From Fluviirhizobium alvei (GTDB lineage Bacteria; Pseudomonadota; Alphaproteobacteria; Rhizobiales; Rhizobiaceae), in NCBI RefSeq assembly GCF_030551875.1, contig NZ_JAUOZU010000006.1, positions 186,001 to 250,000 of the forward strand: a stretch of DNA of 64,000 nucleotides. The letters run 5' to 3'. Below the pieces are notes generated by a model. The model ran no database searches. It was not told where the DNA came from and was given only the letters and a program-made list of their open reading frames with translations. Position numbers and translations under genes: made by a program. Of the stretch, positions 8,441 to 16,877 are shown piece by piece; position 1 is the first letter of the stretch, and every line of letters begins with the position of its first letter.

Positions 8441-9409
8441 ATGGCTTCGGTTACCCAATACAAATGGTCTGCTCCGTCCGGTCTGATCGACGGCACCGGC
8501 AATCTTACTGCCATGGGCGGTGCGAATACTTTGAACATTCCCGCCGTTGATGTGCACAAGACGGCCCAAGGGGATGGCACGTTCTCCTTCACCGACAATC
8601 GGGGGCATACTCTGGTCGGCATCGAGCGGATCTATACGTCGAACAATGGTGACAATCTTGATCTCGCCTATTCGCTGGCCGACAGTGCAAACTGGCTCTC
8701 CGGCTATGTGATCGAGATACGTACCTTCGGTGGTGCGGACACGGTGAGGATCGCCGATAGCCTGCCGGCAGATTATGGTTCGTCGCCAGGGCCGGGGGCC
8801 TTGGTCGTCGGGGGCGCTGGCAATGACGTGATCACGGGCGGCAAGGAGAATGATTTCCTCTATGGCGATACCGACGAACTCGTCGGGGTAACAGGCAACG
8901 ATACAATCCGTGGCGGAGCCGGAAATGACGAAATTTATGGCGACGACGGCAATGACAAGCTGTTCGGCGGCAGCGGCGATGATCGCTTGACCGGCGATCT
9001 CGGGATGGTCGTCAAGGGCCGCGACCAGTTCACTGGCGGTAGTGGCGCCGACTTCATCATTCTGGGCAGCGATGGCAAGGGCGATACCGTCTTCTACACG
9101 GCGGTGGGTGACAGTACCAAGGCGCATGCCGATGAGGTTGCCGGTTTCGAGTTCGCCCATGATGTGCTGGATTTTTCAGCCATTGATGCCAACCGCGCCA
9201 GCAAGGGCAATCAGGCCTTCGATCTGGTCCGAAATCTGAGTGGTCAAGCCGGCGAGTTGCAGGCAAAGATCATCGATATTGGCTACGATTACAACGTCAA
9301 GCTCTCAGGCGATACCAATGGCGATGGCAACGTCGACTTCTACCTGACAGCGGAGATCGAAGCGAACAAGCTGACCTTTGCGACCTTGGGGGATTGCCTG
9401 GTTCTCTGA
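8441..9409 (+). CDS. Small RTX calcium-binding protein
   Basis: 322 residues, acidic, no signal peptide. A unique N-terminal domain of about 120 residues precedes four to five RTX nonapeptides (GGAGNDVITGG, GGAGNDEIYGDDGNDKLFGGSGDDRLTGD, about 125-190), then a C-terminal block with DEVAGFEFAHDVLDFSAID typical of type I-secreted proteins. GGAGG lies 5 nt before ATG 8441 (an ATG at 8429 overlaps this site and is less likely). The function is unknown; no transporter is nearby. Confidence 0.85.
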   Translation: MASVTQYKWSAPSGLIDGTGNLTAMGGANTLNIPAVDVHKTAQGDGTFSFTDNRGHTLVGIERIYTSNNGDNLDLAYSLADSANWLSGYVIEIRTFGGADTVRIADSLPADYGSSPGPGALVVGGAGNDVITGGKENDFLYGDTDELVGVTGNDTIRGGAGNDEIYGDDGNDKLFGGSGDDRLTGDLGMVVKGRDQFTGGSGADFIILGSDGKGDTVFYTAVGDSTKAHADEVAGFEFAHDVLDFSAIDANRASKGNQAFDLVRNLSGQAGELQAKIIDIGYDYNVKLSGDTNGDGNVDFYLTAEIEANKLTFATLGDCLVL

Positions 9410-9436
9410 GTTTGCCCGATCGGGTCAAACAACGCT

Positions 9437-10744
9437 TTATCGCCGAGGCTTCCGATATTTTCGCAGAAGGGTGCCTGCCGGCCAGTATGGATAGCGTTTC
9501 GTCGGCTGCCGCTGGCGGTTGTGCCGGACCGCCGGCGTGGCCGGTCGTTCGAGGATTTCCGCGAGCAGATCGACAATTTCGAACACCGCCCGGTTTTCGG
9601 GAATGTTCTTGAGGATATTCGCCTGAAAACGGGGCAGTTCGGCGAGCATGGCATCGGTCGCGGCGGCAATGTCGCGCGCGAAGCTTTTGACGACGATGCC
9701 GACGCCGTTATCGACGATCCAGTCGAGGTTGGGGCGTTCCTGCGGCATCGTGCCGGCATTGCCCTCGACGATCACCGGGCAACCCATATGGATGGCTTCG
9801 CTGATCGAGCCGGGGCCGGGCTTGCCGATGAAGAAATCGGCAAGTCGCATGTAATCGGCGACATTGTTGGTGAAGCCCACGGCATGGCATCCGGGCTTGT
9901 CTGCGAGGCTTTCCAGCAGTTTGGCATTCTTGCCGCACAGGACGATTGATTGCGGTTTGCTGTCGGACGCTGCAAGCTGTTCCAGAATGGTTTGGGTTGC
10001 CTGGTAGGAGCCATTGCCACCGAACATGATGAGCGCTACCGGCCGATCTTTAGCAAGACCGAGTGATTGGCGGCTGGGCCGATCTTCGTTCGCCGGTGCG
10101 TAAAAGCTTTCCTTGAGGATCATTCCGGACACTTCGAAAACGTTCGCCCGGCCGTAAAATCCGGTTGCCAGCGCCTGGCCGAAGGCCTTGGTGGTGCCGC
10201 AGATCATGACTTGATCCTGGTCTTCCATCCAGAAATGCGGCGGACAATCGACCATGTCGGTCATCACCGTGACATAGGGGATGGTCTCGGAAACCTGGCG
10301 CAGCGCATCGAACATCACGGCATTGAAGTTCGGGATGACGGAAACGACCAGATCCGGACGCCGTTCTGCCGTTTGCCAGCGTGCGGCAAGCAGCGTTTCG
10401 ATCTCACCGGAGTAGCGGCGGATATAGGCCTGCAGGATCGGCAGGATCGTCCCCAGACCATGGGTCACGCCGCGCCTGAGTGCCGTATTGTAGATCTCCT
10501 GCGCCTGGATCGGTTCGATATCGAGGTCGGGTGCGACGGGTTTCAGCAATCGTTTGATCGAGCCCGTCACTCTCTTTGTCAGGCGATAGACCGGATCGAT
10601 CGGTTCAAGCAGCTTTTGCAAATCGACAGGCACGACGGTCCAGTCGGGATAGGTTTTTCCGATCTGACGGGACAGTGCCTGCATCGCATTGCGATGGCCG
10701 CCGCCAGCATCGAAATAGAAGATCTCGACCGTCCGTGTTTTCAT
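9437..10744 (-). CDS. Glycosyltransferase of the MGDG-synthase/MurG-like (GT28) type
   Basis: About 435 residues starting MKTRTVEIFYFDAGGGHRNAM. The glycine-rich N-terminal motif (FDAGGGHRNA) and the C-terminal nucleotide-sugar region (LIMFGGNGSYQ, GKPGPGSISEAIHMGCPVIVEGN) place it with diacylglycerol glucosyl/galactosyltransferases. It may make glycolipids, for example as phosphate-free membrane lipids. The start is uncertain: ATG 10744 aligns with the family motif, and an ATG at 10791 would add 16 residues. Its 3' end faces the RTX gene at 8441-9409, and its 5' end is divergent from the RTX gene at 10950. Confidence 0.82.
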   Translation of the reverse strand: MKTRTVEIFYFDAGGGHRNAMQALSRQIGKTYPDWTVVPVDLQKLLEPIDPVYRLTKRVTGSIKRLLKPVAPDLDIEPIQAQEIYNTALRRGVTHGLGTILPILQAYIRRYSGEIETLLAARWQTAERRPDLVVSVIPNFNAVMFDALRQVSETIPYVTVMTDMVDCPPHFWMEDQDQVMICGTTKAFGQALATGFYGRANVFEVSGMILKESFYAPANEDRPSRQSLGLAKDRPVALIMFGGNGSYQATQTILEQLAASDSKPQSIVLCGKNAKLLESLADKPGCHAVGFTNNVADYMRLADFFIGKPGPGSISEAIHMGCPVIVEGNAGTMPQERPNLDWIVDNGVGIVVKSFARDIAAATDAMLAELPRFQANILKNIPENRAVFEIVDLLAEILERPATPAVRHNRQRQPTKRYPYWPAGTLLRKYRKPRR

Positions 10745-10949
10745 GTTCACGCCCACATGCTGTCCTCTGCCGTTCGATCCGGCGCCGGACATCGCCAGAT
10801 CACAGATTTGTGACGGCTGTTTGACGGACTGGTGCTGACAGTTGTTCTGCGGGTAACAGCGCTCGGCGTGCGATCGGTTTATCCTGCCGCAGCGACAGGG
10901 CAGGTCCAACCCGCACTTGCTCAGAAACCGGATCGGAAGGATTGATGCA

Positions 10950-11783
10950 ATGGCAACGAAATACGGGACGGCTGGCGACAATACGCTCAATGGCGGCGCG
11001 AATGACGATTTCCTCTATGGCAAGGGTGGCAATGACTGGCTCTATGGCCGTAACGGTGACGATTTCCTGGATGGCGGGAAGGGGAGAGATCATCTTTTCG
11101 GCGGCGCCGGGAACGACACGCTCTACGGCGGTGGCGGCAATGATATTCTGATCGGTGGCGCAGACGGCGATCTGTTCCGTGGCGGCGGCGGCTCGGATAC
11201 GGTCGATTATTCCGGGGCCGCGACCTTTGTTCAGGCCTATCTCGATGCAAACCAATCCGCTTATGCTGCTGCCGGCGATCAATATGTCAGCGTCGAGAAT
11301 GTGATCGGCACGATCTACGACGATTTTCTGCAGAATTCGGGCGGCGGTACGGCTTATGGCGGCGAGGGCGACGACACGCTTTTCGGAGGCGGGAGCCTGG
11401 GCAGCAGCGAAAATGGCGGCAAGATCCGTGGCGATGCCGGCAACGATACGCTCAACATGAATTACGGCGATACCGCTGCCTGGGTTCAGAAGGCGCAAGG
11501 GTACGACTACATCAAGAATTTCGTCGAAGGATCGGATAAGATCTTTGTCGATCTCTCCGAATTCGGCCTTGGAAACTCGCTCGACATCAACGAAATCGTC
11601 AACAGCAACACCGTCGATGCGATCGGAACGAACGCACAGTTCATTTATGAAGGCGATGCTGCGCGCCTCTGGTTCGATGCCAACGGCACCGACAGCGGCG
11701 AACTTTACGCGGTGGCGCGCTTCCAGGATTCGACGATCGACTTTGGCAGTCTCGGTCTTGATGATTTCGCGTTCCGGCTTTGA
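10950..11783 (+). CDS. Small RTX calcium-binding protein
   Basis: 277 residues. RTX nonapeptides begin almost at the N-terminus (GTAGDNTLNGGANDDFLYG, GGNDWLYGRNGDDFLDGG, GGAGNDTLYGGGGNDILIGG, residues about 5-85) and recur at about 140-170. The C-terminal 70 residues carry an AAWVQKAQGYDYIKNFVEGSDKIFVDLSEF block like the DxIxDF region of type I-secreted proteins. GGAAGG lies 9 nt before the ATG. It is divergent from the glycosyltransferase gene. Substrate and function are unknown. Confidence 0.85.
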   Translation: MATKYGTAGDNTLNGGANDDFLYGKGGNDWLYGRNGDDFLDGGKGRDHLFGGAGNDTLYGGGGNDILIGGADGDLFRGGGGSDTVDYSGAATFVQAYLDANQSAYAAAGDQYVSVENVIGTIYDDFLQNSGGGTAYGGEGDDTLFGGGSLGSSENGGKIRGDAGNDTLNMNYGDTAAWVQKAQGYDYIKNFVEGSDKIFVDLSEFGLGNSLDINEIVNSNTVDAIGTNAQFIYEGDAARLWFDANGTDSGELYAVARFQDSTIDFGSLGLDDFAFRL

Positions 11784-11885
11784 TGGTCCTGCGGCATTGT
11801 GACCGCCGGACCGGCGTTCGCGCGGGCGGCGGTCGTTTTACGGGTCTTGACGCCGCAAGTGTCACACAGGGAGGCGCAAACGGTC

Positions 11886-11914
11886 TTGCTCCTTTCCGCT
11901 GGTGTCGCTAATAG
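11886..11914 (+). promoter_or_regulatory. Probable sigma-70 promoter of glyA
   Basis: TTGCTC (11886-11891), a 17-bp spacer and TAATAG (11909-11914), placing a start point about 30 bp before the glyA ATG. Judged by eye only. Confidence 0.55.
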
Positions 11915-11950
11915 GCATTGCGACATTGCACCCAGCCGGAGAGATGAACC

Positions 11951-13240
11951 ATGAGCGCCACAGACGCCTTTTTTACCCGTAGCCTTGCCGACTCCGATCC
12001 GGAAATCTTCGGCGCCATTACGAAGGAACTTGGTCGCCAGCGCCATGAGATCGAGCTCATCGCGTCCGAAAACATCGTATCCCGCGCCGTTCTGGAAGCG
12101 CAGGGCTCGATCATGACCAACAAATATGCCGAAGGCTATCCGGGCAAGCGCTATTACGGCGGCTGCCAGTTCGTCGATATTGCCGAAGAACTCGCCATCG
12201 AGCGCGCCAAGAAGCTGTTCGGCGTCAACTTCGCCAACGTTCAGCCCAACTCCGGCTCGCAGATGAACCAGGCCGTGTTCCTCGCGCTCCTGCAGCCGGG
12301 CGACACGTTCATGGGTCTCGATCTGAACTCGGGAGGCCATCTGACGCACGGTTCGCCGGTCAACATGTCCGGCAAGTGGTTCAACGTCGTTTCCTATGGT
12401 GTGCGCGAAGGCGACAACCTTCTCGACATGGATGCCGTTGCCGAAAAGGCCCGCACCCACAAGCCGAAGCTGATCATCGCCGGCGGCACCGCCTATTCCC
12501 GCATCTGGGACTGGAAGCGCTTCCGCGAGATCGCCGATGAAGTCGGTGCCTACCTGATGGTCGATATGGCCCACATCGCCGGTCTCGTTGCCGGTGGCCA
12601 GCATCCGTCGCCGTTCCCGCACTGCCATGTTGCCACCACCACCACACACAAGTCGCTGCGCGGCCCCCGTGGTGGCATGATCCTGACCAACGAGGAAGAA
12701 CTGGCGAAGAAGTTCAACTCGGCCGTCTTCCCCGGCCTGCAGGGTGGCCCGCTGATGCATGTCATCGCCGCCAAGGCTGTTGCATTCGGCGAAGCGCTGC
12801 AGCCGTCCTTCAAGGACTATGCAGCCCAGATCGTCAAGAATGCCAAGGCCCTGTCCGACACCCTGATCGCTGGCGGCCTCGATATCGTCTCGGGCGGTAC
12901 CGACAACCACCTGATGCTGGTCGATCTGCGCAAGAAGAACGCCACCGGCAAGCGCGCCGAAGCAGCGCTCGGCCGCGCCTATGTGACCTGCAACAAGAAC
13001 GGCATTCCCTTCGACCCGGAAAAGCCCTTCGTCACCTCGGGCATCCGCCTCGGCACTCCGGCTGGCACGACGCGCGGCTTCAAGGAAGCCGAGTTCAAGG
13101 AAATCGGCAATCTCATCGTCGAAGTTCTCGATGGTCTCAAGGTTGCCAACTCGGATGAAGGCAACGCGTCCGTCGAGGCAGCAGTTCGCGAGAAGGTGGT
13201 CAAGCTGACCGACCGTTTCCCGATGTATTCCTACCTCTAA
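11951..13240 (+). CDS. glyA: Serine hydroxymethyltransferase
   Basis: Interconverts serine and glycine using PLP and tetrahydrofolate, feeding one-carbon metabolism in the cytosol. 429 residues, normal length. The PLP lysine is in [14 protein letters not shown] (Lys234). The N-terminal [19 protein letters not shown] and [14 protein letters not shown] motifs are conserved. GGAGAG precedes the ATG. In related Rhizobiaceae glyA usually lies directly before nrdR; here about 5.7 kb is inserted. Confidence 0.98.
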   Translation: MSATDAFFTRSLADSDPEIFGAITKELGRQRHEIELIASENIVSRAVLEAQGSIMTNKYAEGYPGKRYYGGCQFVDIAEELAIERAKKLFGVNFANVQPNSGSQMNQAVFLALLQPGDTFMGLDLNSGGHLTHGSPVNMSGKWFNVVSYGVREGDNLLDMDAVAEKARTHKPKLIIAGGTAYSRIWDWKRFREIADEVGAYLMVDMAHIAGLVAGGQHPSPFPHCHVATTTTHKSLRGPRGGMILTNEEELAKKFNSAVFPGLQGGPLMHVIAAKAVAFGEALQPSFKDYAAQIVKNAKALSDTLIAGGLDIVSGGTDNHLMLVDLRKKNATGKRAEAALGRAYVTCNKNGIPFDPEKPFVTSGIRLGTPAGTTRGFKEAEFKEIGNLIVEVLDGLKVANSDEGNASVEAAVREKVVKLTDRFPMYSYL

Positions 13241-13266
13241 GATCGGCGTCATCGCAGAGATCTGGA

Positions 13267-13293
13267 CCCTTCCCGGAAACGGGGAGGGTTTTA
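13267..13293 (+). terminator. Rho-independent terminator of glyA
   Basis: Nine-base-pair stem (CCCTTCCCG with CGGGGAGGG, one T-G pair), GAAA tetraloop and a TTTTATTTT tract. It lies between glyA and the convergent MocR gene. Confidence 0.9.
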
Positions 13294-14721
13294 TTTTGCC
13301 TGGCTGCTCGCCCGGTTTAACTGTCGTGCATGGTCGAGAGCCTGTTTCAGGACCGGCAGGATCGTCTGGTCCTGCATCTGCGAGACATTGAAACGCATCA
13401 TCTGGGTGGCGCTCTGCGACAGGCTGAAGGCATTGCCAGGCGCCAGCACGATGCCGCGATCGAGCGCAAAGCGTGCCACATCGGCGGCATCGATGCCGTC
13501 CGGCAACTGGCACCAGAGAAAGATGCCGGCCTGCGGTTCGAACCAGGGAACGATACCGAGGGACCGCAATTGCCCGGCGACGGTGATCATTGCCTGGGAC
13601 AGCCGCACTTTCAGACTGTCGAGATGCTTGCGGTAGCTGCCATCGCTCAACACCGTCCAGACCAGTTCCGTCGCAAGTCGCCCACCGCCAAAGGAGGTGG
13701 CGATCTTGAGGTCGGTCAACCCATCGAGCCAATCGGGCCGGGCCGCGATGAAACCGCAACGGACGGAAGCCGACAGGGTCTTGGAAAAGCTGCCGATATG
13801 GACGACGCGATCGAGACCATCGAAGGCGGCGAGGCGAGGGGCCGGCACATGTTCGAAATCGGCGAAGATATCGTCTTCGATGATAATCATGTCATGCTGT
13901 TCGGCGAGCTTGAGGATGCGATGCGCAGCAACCGGCGACAGCACGGCACCGGTCGGGTTATGGATGCCGCAGTTGGTGATGTAGAGTCGCGGCCTCTGCT
14001 CTGCCACAACGGTGGCGAAACGCTCCATGTCGGGCCCGGTCGGCGTATAGGGAACGCTGACGATATTGGCCCGGTGCGCCCGCAAGAGCGCATGAAAATT
14101 GAAGTAACACGGATCGTCCACCAGCACCGTGTCACCGGGTTCGAGCAGGAAGCGGCATAGAAAATCGATCGCCTGGATGCCGGATTCGGTGAGCATGATC
14201 TGCTCGGGCGAGACCTCGATACCGCGATCGGCCATGCGCCGGGCGATCAGTTGCCGTAGTTGCGGCAGTCCGAGCGGTGACGCATAGGCGACGAGAACCG
14301 GTGCCTCGGAGCGTGTCAGCTGGCGGATGGCGCGACGGATGGCATCCTCCGGCAACCAGGAAGGCGGCAGCCAGCCGCAGCCGGGCTTGAGACCGCTGTC
14401 GCCGGCTTCCAGCGACTGTCGCGACACCCAGAACGGATCAACGGCGCGATCGAGCCGCGGTCCGACCTCTGACAGCGTGAAAGGGGCAGCCTGATTGGCG
14501 ACATAGAAGCCCGAACCGGGACGCGACAGCACCGCACCTTCCGCCACCAGCCGCTCATAGGCTGTCACCACCGTCGATGTCGAGACCTTGAAGAGCGTTG
14601 CCGCTTGCCGCACCGATGGCAGGCGGGCGCCCGGCGTGAGGGTGCGATTGGCGATCCTGTTGCGGATCGCACTCATGACCGCAGCAACACGCGTTGCTGG
14701 ATTTTCAACGGGTTGATCCAT
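13291..14721 (-). CDS. MocR-type regulator (GntR winged helix fused to PLP aminotransferase domain), possibly DdlR-like
   Basis: 476 residues. An N-terminal GntR helix-turn-helix (LPSVRQAATLFKVSTSTVVTAYERLVAEG, about 35-65) is fused to a fold type I aminotransferase domain with the PLP Asp region (IIIEDDIFADF) and the Lys motif HIGSFSKTLSASVRCGFI. MocR proteins bind PLP with an amino acid and control adjacent genes. ATG 14721 is preferred; ATG 14742 overlaps the palindrome region. It is divergent from an EamA transporter and a Ddl gene. DdlR-type MocR regulators of other bacteria control D-Ala-D-Ala ligase, so a similar role is an attractive inference. Confidence 0.9.
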   Translation of the reverse strand: MDQPVENPATRVAAVMSAIRNRIANRTLTPGARLPSVRQAATLFKVSTSTVVTAYERLVAEGAVLSRPGSGFYVANQAAPFTLSEVGPRLDRAVDPFWVSRQSLEAGDSGLKPGCGWLPPSWLPEDAIRRAIRQLTRSEAPVLVAYASPLGLPQLRQLIARRMADRGIEVSPEQIMLTESGIQAIDFLCRFLLEPGDTVLVDDPCYFNFHALLRAHRANIVSVPYTPTGPDMERFATVVAEQRPRLYITNCGIHNPTGAVLSPVAAHRILKLAEQHDMIIIEDDIFADFEHVPAPRLAAFDGLDRVVHIGSFSKTLSASVRCGFIAARPDWLDGLTDLKIATSFGGGRLATELVWTVLSDGSYRKHLDSLKVRLSQAMITVAGQLRSLGIVPWFEPQAGIFLWCQLPDGIDAADVARFALDRGIVLAPGNAFSLSQSATQMMRFNVSQMQDQTILPVLKQALDHARQLNRASSQAK

Positions 14722-14743
14722 CTGTACTGATCTTTGCACCATA

Positions 14744-14761
14744 ACAGTTTTGTCAAACTGT
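14744..14761. promoter_or_regulatory. Palindromic operator candidate between MocR and EamA genes
   Basis: ACAGTTT (14744-14750), TGTC spacer, AAACTGT (14755-14761): a perfect 7-bp dyad. On the minus strand it contains TTGACA, a full -35 box for the MocR gene, so binding would autoregulate MocR and could control the divergent EamA-ddl operon. Confidence 0.65.
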
Positions 14762-14851
14762 ATCACGCTGTGTCTGGCCCAGCCAAGGGCCTCCGGTTGA
14801 TAAGAGGCAAATCGATTGCCAGAGACGGAGCGGCGAACGCCGGAGGGCACC

Positions 14852-15715
14852 ATGGAAAAAGCAACGGCGGGCTGGATCAACGGATTGATCGGCGTCATCA
14901 TTTTCAGCGGATCGCTGCCTGCCACGCGTCTGGCCGTGCTGCAGCTCGATCCGTTGTTCGTCACGGTCACCCGTGCAACGGTCGCGGGGATACTGGCTGC
15001 AGCCCTGCTGCTTCTGTTCCGCGAAAAGCGCCCTGCACCGCGCGATCTTTTGTCACTCGGTGTCGTTGCGCTTGGCGTGGTGGTGGGCTTTCCGCTGCTT
15101 ACGGCCTTTGCCCTCAAACATGTCTCCTCCGCCCATTCGATCGTTTTCATCGGATTGCTGCCGCTCGCGACCGCCATCTTCGGCGTGCTTCTGGCGGGCG
15201 AACGGCCAAGGCCGGCCTTCTGGCTGTTTTCTGTCCTCGGCAGCCTTCTGGTGGCGGGATTCGCATGGAAGCAGGGAGCAGCGGCATCCATGGTAGGCGA
15301 TCTCATGATGTTGGCCGCAATCATCGTGTGCGGGCTTGGCTACGCTGAAGGTGCGCGCCTGTCGCGGCGGCTCGGTGGCTGGCAGGTGATTTCCTGGGCG
15401 CTCGTCTTGTCCTTGCCGCTCATGCTGGTAGCTGCGCTGGCAACAAGGCCGGTTTCCTTTGCCTCTGTCGAAGCGCCGGCCCTCATCGCACTCGCTTATG
15501 TGTCGCTGTTTTCGATGCTGATCGGCTTCATCTTCTGGTATCGCGGCCTGGCTCAGGGCGGCATTGCGGCAGTTGGGCAGTTGCAGCTTCTGCAGCCGTT
15601 CTTCGGTCTCGCGCTTGCTGCGCTACTGCTTGGAGAAACCGTCAGCTGGAGCATGCTGGCCGTGACGGCCGGCGTCATTCTCTGCGTCGCCGGTGCGCGC
15701 CGCTTTTCCCGCTGA
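14852..15715 (+). CDS. EamA/DMT-family transporter
   Basis: 287 residues with ten predicted membrane helices and two EamA repeats; substrates of this family include amino acids and metabolites. GGAGGG lies 4 nt before the ATG. It is the first gene of a two-gene operon with the Ddl gene (11 bp apart), divergent from the MocR regulator. The substrate is unknown; export of an amino acid or dipeptide sensed by MocR is an inference from context. Confidence 0.88.
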   Translation: MEKATAGWINGLIGVIIFSGSLPATRLAVLQLDPLFVTVTRATVAGILAAALLLLFREKRPAPRDLLSLGVVALGVVVGFPLLTAFALKHVSSAHSIVFIGLLPLATAIFGVLLAGERPRPAFWLFSVLGSLLVAGFAWKQGAAASMVGDLMMLAAIIVCGLGYAEGARLSRRLGGWQVISWALVLSLPLMLVAALATRPVSFASVEAPALIALAYVSLFSMLIGFIFWYRGLAQGGIAAVGQLQLLQPFFGLALAALLLGETVSWSMLAVTAGVILCVAGARRFSR

Positions 15716-15726
15716 AGGAGCCTCTC

Positions 15727-16803
15727 ATGCCATTTCAAACGTCCCGGCCGCGGATCTTGGTGCTTTTCGGTGGTCGTTCCTCCGAGCATGATGTGTCGAT
15801 CAAATCCGCCACCAACGTTTTGCGCGCCATCGACCCGGCGAAATACGAGCCGGTTCCGGTCTATGTGACCCATAAAGGGCACTGGCTGCCGGCGACGTTC
15901 GATGGCACCCATCTTGAAACGCCACTGGCCGGGCCAAGCCTCTGCCTTCTGCCTGGCGGCTGTGGTCGTCTGTTGGCATCGCCGGAAGAGGGGACGCCTT
16001 ACGAGGTGCCGAAGATCGATTTCGCTTTTCCTGTCCTGCATGGGCTCGGCGGCGAAGATGGTTCCATCCAGGGCCTCTGCGAGGCTGCGTTGGTGCCCTA
16101 TCTCGGATGCGGCATTCAGGGTTCTGCGGCAGCGCTCGACAAGGACGTCGCCAAGCGGCTGATGCTGGCGGCTGGCGTTCCGGTGGCGCGCTGGCGGCTT
16201 CTGACGGAGGAGCGGTCTTCTTCGTTTGCCGAATTGGACGCCGAATTCGGGTTGCCATTCTTCGTCAAACCGGCACGGTCCGGCTCCTCGGTCGGGGTGC
16301 GTCGGGTCTCGGGCAGTCAGGAATTCGGCCCGGCGCTAGAGGAGGGCTTTTGCCATGATGCCAGGCTTCTTGCCGAAGAGGCGATCAACGGACGCGAGAT
16401 CGAATGCGCGGTGATCGAGGATGGTGATGGCAGCCTGTTCGTCTCGCACCCCGGCGAGATCATCCCGGCCGAAAGCCACGGCTTCTATAGTTTTGACGCC
16501 AAATATATCGACGAACACGGCGCCACCCTCAAGGTGCCGGCCGATCTTACGCCAGAAACCGAAGCCGCAATCTGCGTGATGGCCGAACGGGCTTTCCGGG
16601 CGCTCGGTTGCAATGGCATGGCGCGGGTGGACTTTTTCCTCAAACCGGACGGCAGCTTTCTCGTCAACGAGGTCAACACCATTCCGGGCTTTACCGATAT
16701 CAGCATGTATCCGATGGCGATTGCGGCCAGTGGCATCGACATGTCCGAACTCATCGCGCGCCTCATTCGCCATGCAAAGAAGCGGCATCCCTTGCCACAA
16801 TAG
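15727..16803 (+). CDS. ddl: D-alanine--D-alanine ligase, DdlA-like (probable second copy)
   Basis: 358-residue ATP-grasp enzyme. N-terminal VLFGGRSSEHDVSIKSA, glycine-rich KPARSGSSVGV, omega-loop FYSFDAKYIDEHG and C-terminal metal-binding MARVDFF and NEVNTIPGFTDISMYP are all present. The omega loop keeps the Tyr equivalent to E. coli DdlB Tyr216 and resembles DdlA, so D-Ala-D-Ala rather than D-Ala-D-lactate is expected. AAGGAG precedes the ATG. The essential ddl of rhizobia normally lies in the division cluster (murC-murB-ddl-ftsQ); this copy, in a MocR-EamA context, is probably accessory. Confidence 0.93.
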   Translation: MPFQTSRPRILVLFGGRSSEHDVSIKSATNVLRAIDPAKYEPVPVYVTHKGHWLPATFDGTHLETPLAGPSLCLLPGGCGRLLASPEEGTPYEVPKIDFAFPVLHGLGGEDGSIQGLCEAALVPYLGCGIQGSAAALDKDVAKRLMLAAGVPVARWRLLTEERSSSFAELDAEFGLPFFVKPARSGSSVGVRRVSGSQEFGPALEEGFCHDARLLAEEAINGREIECAVIEDGDGSLFVSHPGEIIPAESHGFYSFDAKYIDEHGATLKVPADLTPETEAAICVMAERAFRALGCNGMARVDFFLKPDGSFLVNEVNTIPGFTDISMYPMAIAASGIDMSELIARLIRHAKKRHPLPQ

Positions 16804-16877
16804 GTGAAGGAGGCGAGATGCCTCTGCCTCCTCCAATACGGTTCTCGGGTTTTGACCGGATCACTTGTCTTTAGCGC

